From Patescibacteria group bacterium (GTDB taxonomy: Bacteria > Patescibacteriota > Minisyncoccia > Phycocordibacterales > Phycocordibacteraceae), in assembly GCA_018826405.1 (NCBI GenBank), contig JAHJZL010000025.1:1-6319 (forward strand): 6,319 nucleotides of DNA, written 5' to 3'. The notes beneath the pieces are model-generated. The model did no database searches, had not been told where the DNA came from, and saw nothing but the letters and a program-made list of their open reading frames with translations. A program made the position numbers and the translations under genes. Positions 5,875 to 6,319 of the stretch are shown in pieces. Within the stretch, counting starts at the first letter, position 1; every line of letters starts with the position of its first letter.

Positions 5875-6319
5875 ATGGAACAGCTTTCTGGCCAGAACCA
5901 AACACAGGACGAGCTTGTACAAAAAGCTCTTGAAACCATTTCTAATGGGGAGATTCTTCTGTATCCCACCGATACGGTATACGGCCTTGGTGTTGATGCT
6001 ACGGACGAGGATGCTATAGCAGCTCTCAGAGATCTGAAAGGAAGAGATGAGAAGAAGCCCATACTTATCATGCTTCCATCCATAGACTCTCTTGAAGACT
6101 ACGCAGAGATGAATGAGGAAGCGTACCGTCTTGCTGAAGAGTTTCTTCCCGGCCCCCTCACGCTTGTACTCCCTGCAAAAAAATCTGTTTCCTATTCACT
6201 CACGTTCAATAGAACCGTTGGTATTCGCATTCCTAACGACCCGTTCTGTCTTGCGCTCTCAGCGGCATTTGGAAAGCCAATAACAAGTACGAGCGCTAAC
6301 AGAGCTGGCATGGATACCA
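5875..6319 (+). CDS. tsaC: TsaC/Sua5 (YrdC-domain) L-threonylcarbamoyladenylate synthase, 5' part
   Basis: This family makes threonylcarbamoyl-AMP from threonine, bicarbonate and ATP, the activated intermediate that TsaD uses to form t6A37 in tRNA. The first 148 codons are in the window and the gene runs off the right edge. Family marks are YPTDTVYGLG at 30-39, LKGRDEKKPI at 54-63 (basic ATP/substrate-binding residues K55, R57, K61), PGPLTLVLP at 92-100, GIRIPNDP at 116-123 and ITSTSANRAG at 136-145. All belong to the YrdC fold, so the catalytic cleft is nearly complete in view. Whether it is a single-domain TsaC (about 190-210 residues) or a two-domain Sua5 cannot be told because the 3' end is missing. 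The ATG at 5875 is chosen because it gives a normal N-terminal helix before the first motif; no clear Shine-Dalgarno sequence precedes it. Confidence 0.93.
   Translation, partial: MEQLSGQNQTQDELVQKALETISNGEILLYPTDTVYGLGVDATDEDAIAALRDLKGRDEKKPILIMLPSIDSLEDYAEMNEEAYRLAEEFLPGPLTLVLPAKKSVSYSLTFNRTVGIRIPNDPFCLALSAAFGKPITSTSANRAGMDT

Noticed and set aside
1..6319. CRISPR array, insertion sequence, prophage or defence system
   Set aside because: No direct repeats at regular spacing, no transposase or integrase motifs and no terminal inverted repeats were seen; the content is housekeeping metabolism, tRNA modification and transport.

Overview
The window looks like a piece of a small bacterial chromosome, most likely from the Candidate Phyla Radiation (Patescibacteria, Parcubacteria-like). 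The clues are a TsaD with a long acidic helical insertion and the phrase ALWVGVNFARALSLIWNIP before its metal-binding HMEGH motif, an adenosylhomocysteinase without the usual C-terminal tail, very tight gene packing, and several genes whose putative -10 box lies only 6-10 bases before the start codon. The lineage is inferred from remembered family features, not from a search. TGA, TAG and TAA all end genes here, so the standard bacterial code fits.

Layout: bases 1-3888 hold a four-gene minus-strand run, read right to left: a PfkB-family kinase (probable adenosine kinase, 3888-2953), S-adenosylhomocysteine hydrolase (2934-1678), a DHH/DHHA1 phosphoesterase (1673-822) and tsaD (841 to beyond base 1). 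Gaps are 18 and 4 bases, and the last pair overlaps by 20 bases. Diverging from the kinase across 56 bases is a full-length ABC exporter half-transporter on the plus strand (3945-5720). Its stop codon runs into a 12-bp hairpin that probably terminates both this gene and the opposing tRNA-Val(GAC) gene (5830-5758, minus). Beyond the tRNA promoter, the 5' part of a YrdC/Sua5-family gene (tsaC) starts at 5875 on the plus strand and runs off the window.

How the genes fit together: the hydrolase splits S-adenosylhomocysteine, the product inhibitor left by methyltransferases, into homocysteine and adenosine. The kinase would trap the adenosine as AMP, pulling the reversible hydrolase reaction forward. 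TsaC and TsaD, at opposite ends of the window, are the first and last enzymes of the threonylcarbamoyl-adenosine (t6A37) tRNA modification. The DHH enzyme is probably a nucleotide or oligonucleotide phosphoesterase whose substrate cannot be read from sequence. The exporter's cargo is unknown.

Nearly all of the window is genic, and no CRISPR array, mobile element, rRNA or long repeat is visible. I found no previously undescribed multi-gene system. The most interesting points are the leaderless-looking promoters that share a GCGGTATA-type core, the TsaD insertion, the tail-less hydrolase, and the DHH gene placed inside an adenosine-recycling operon.
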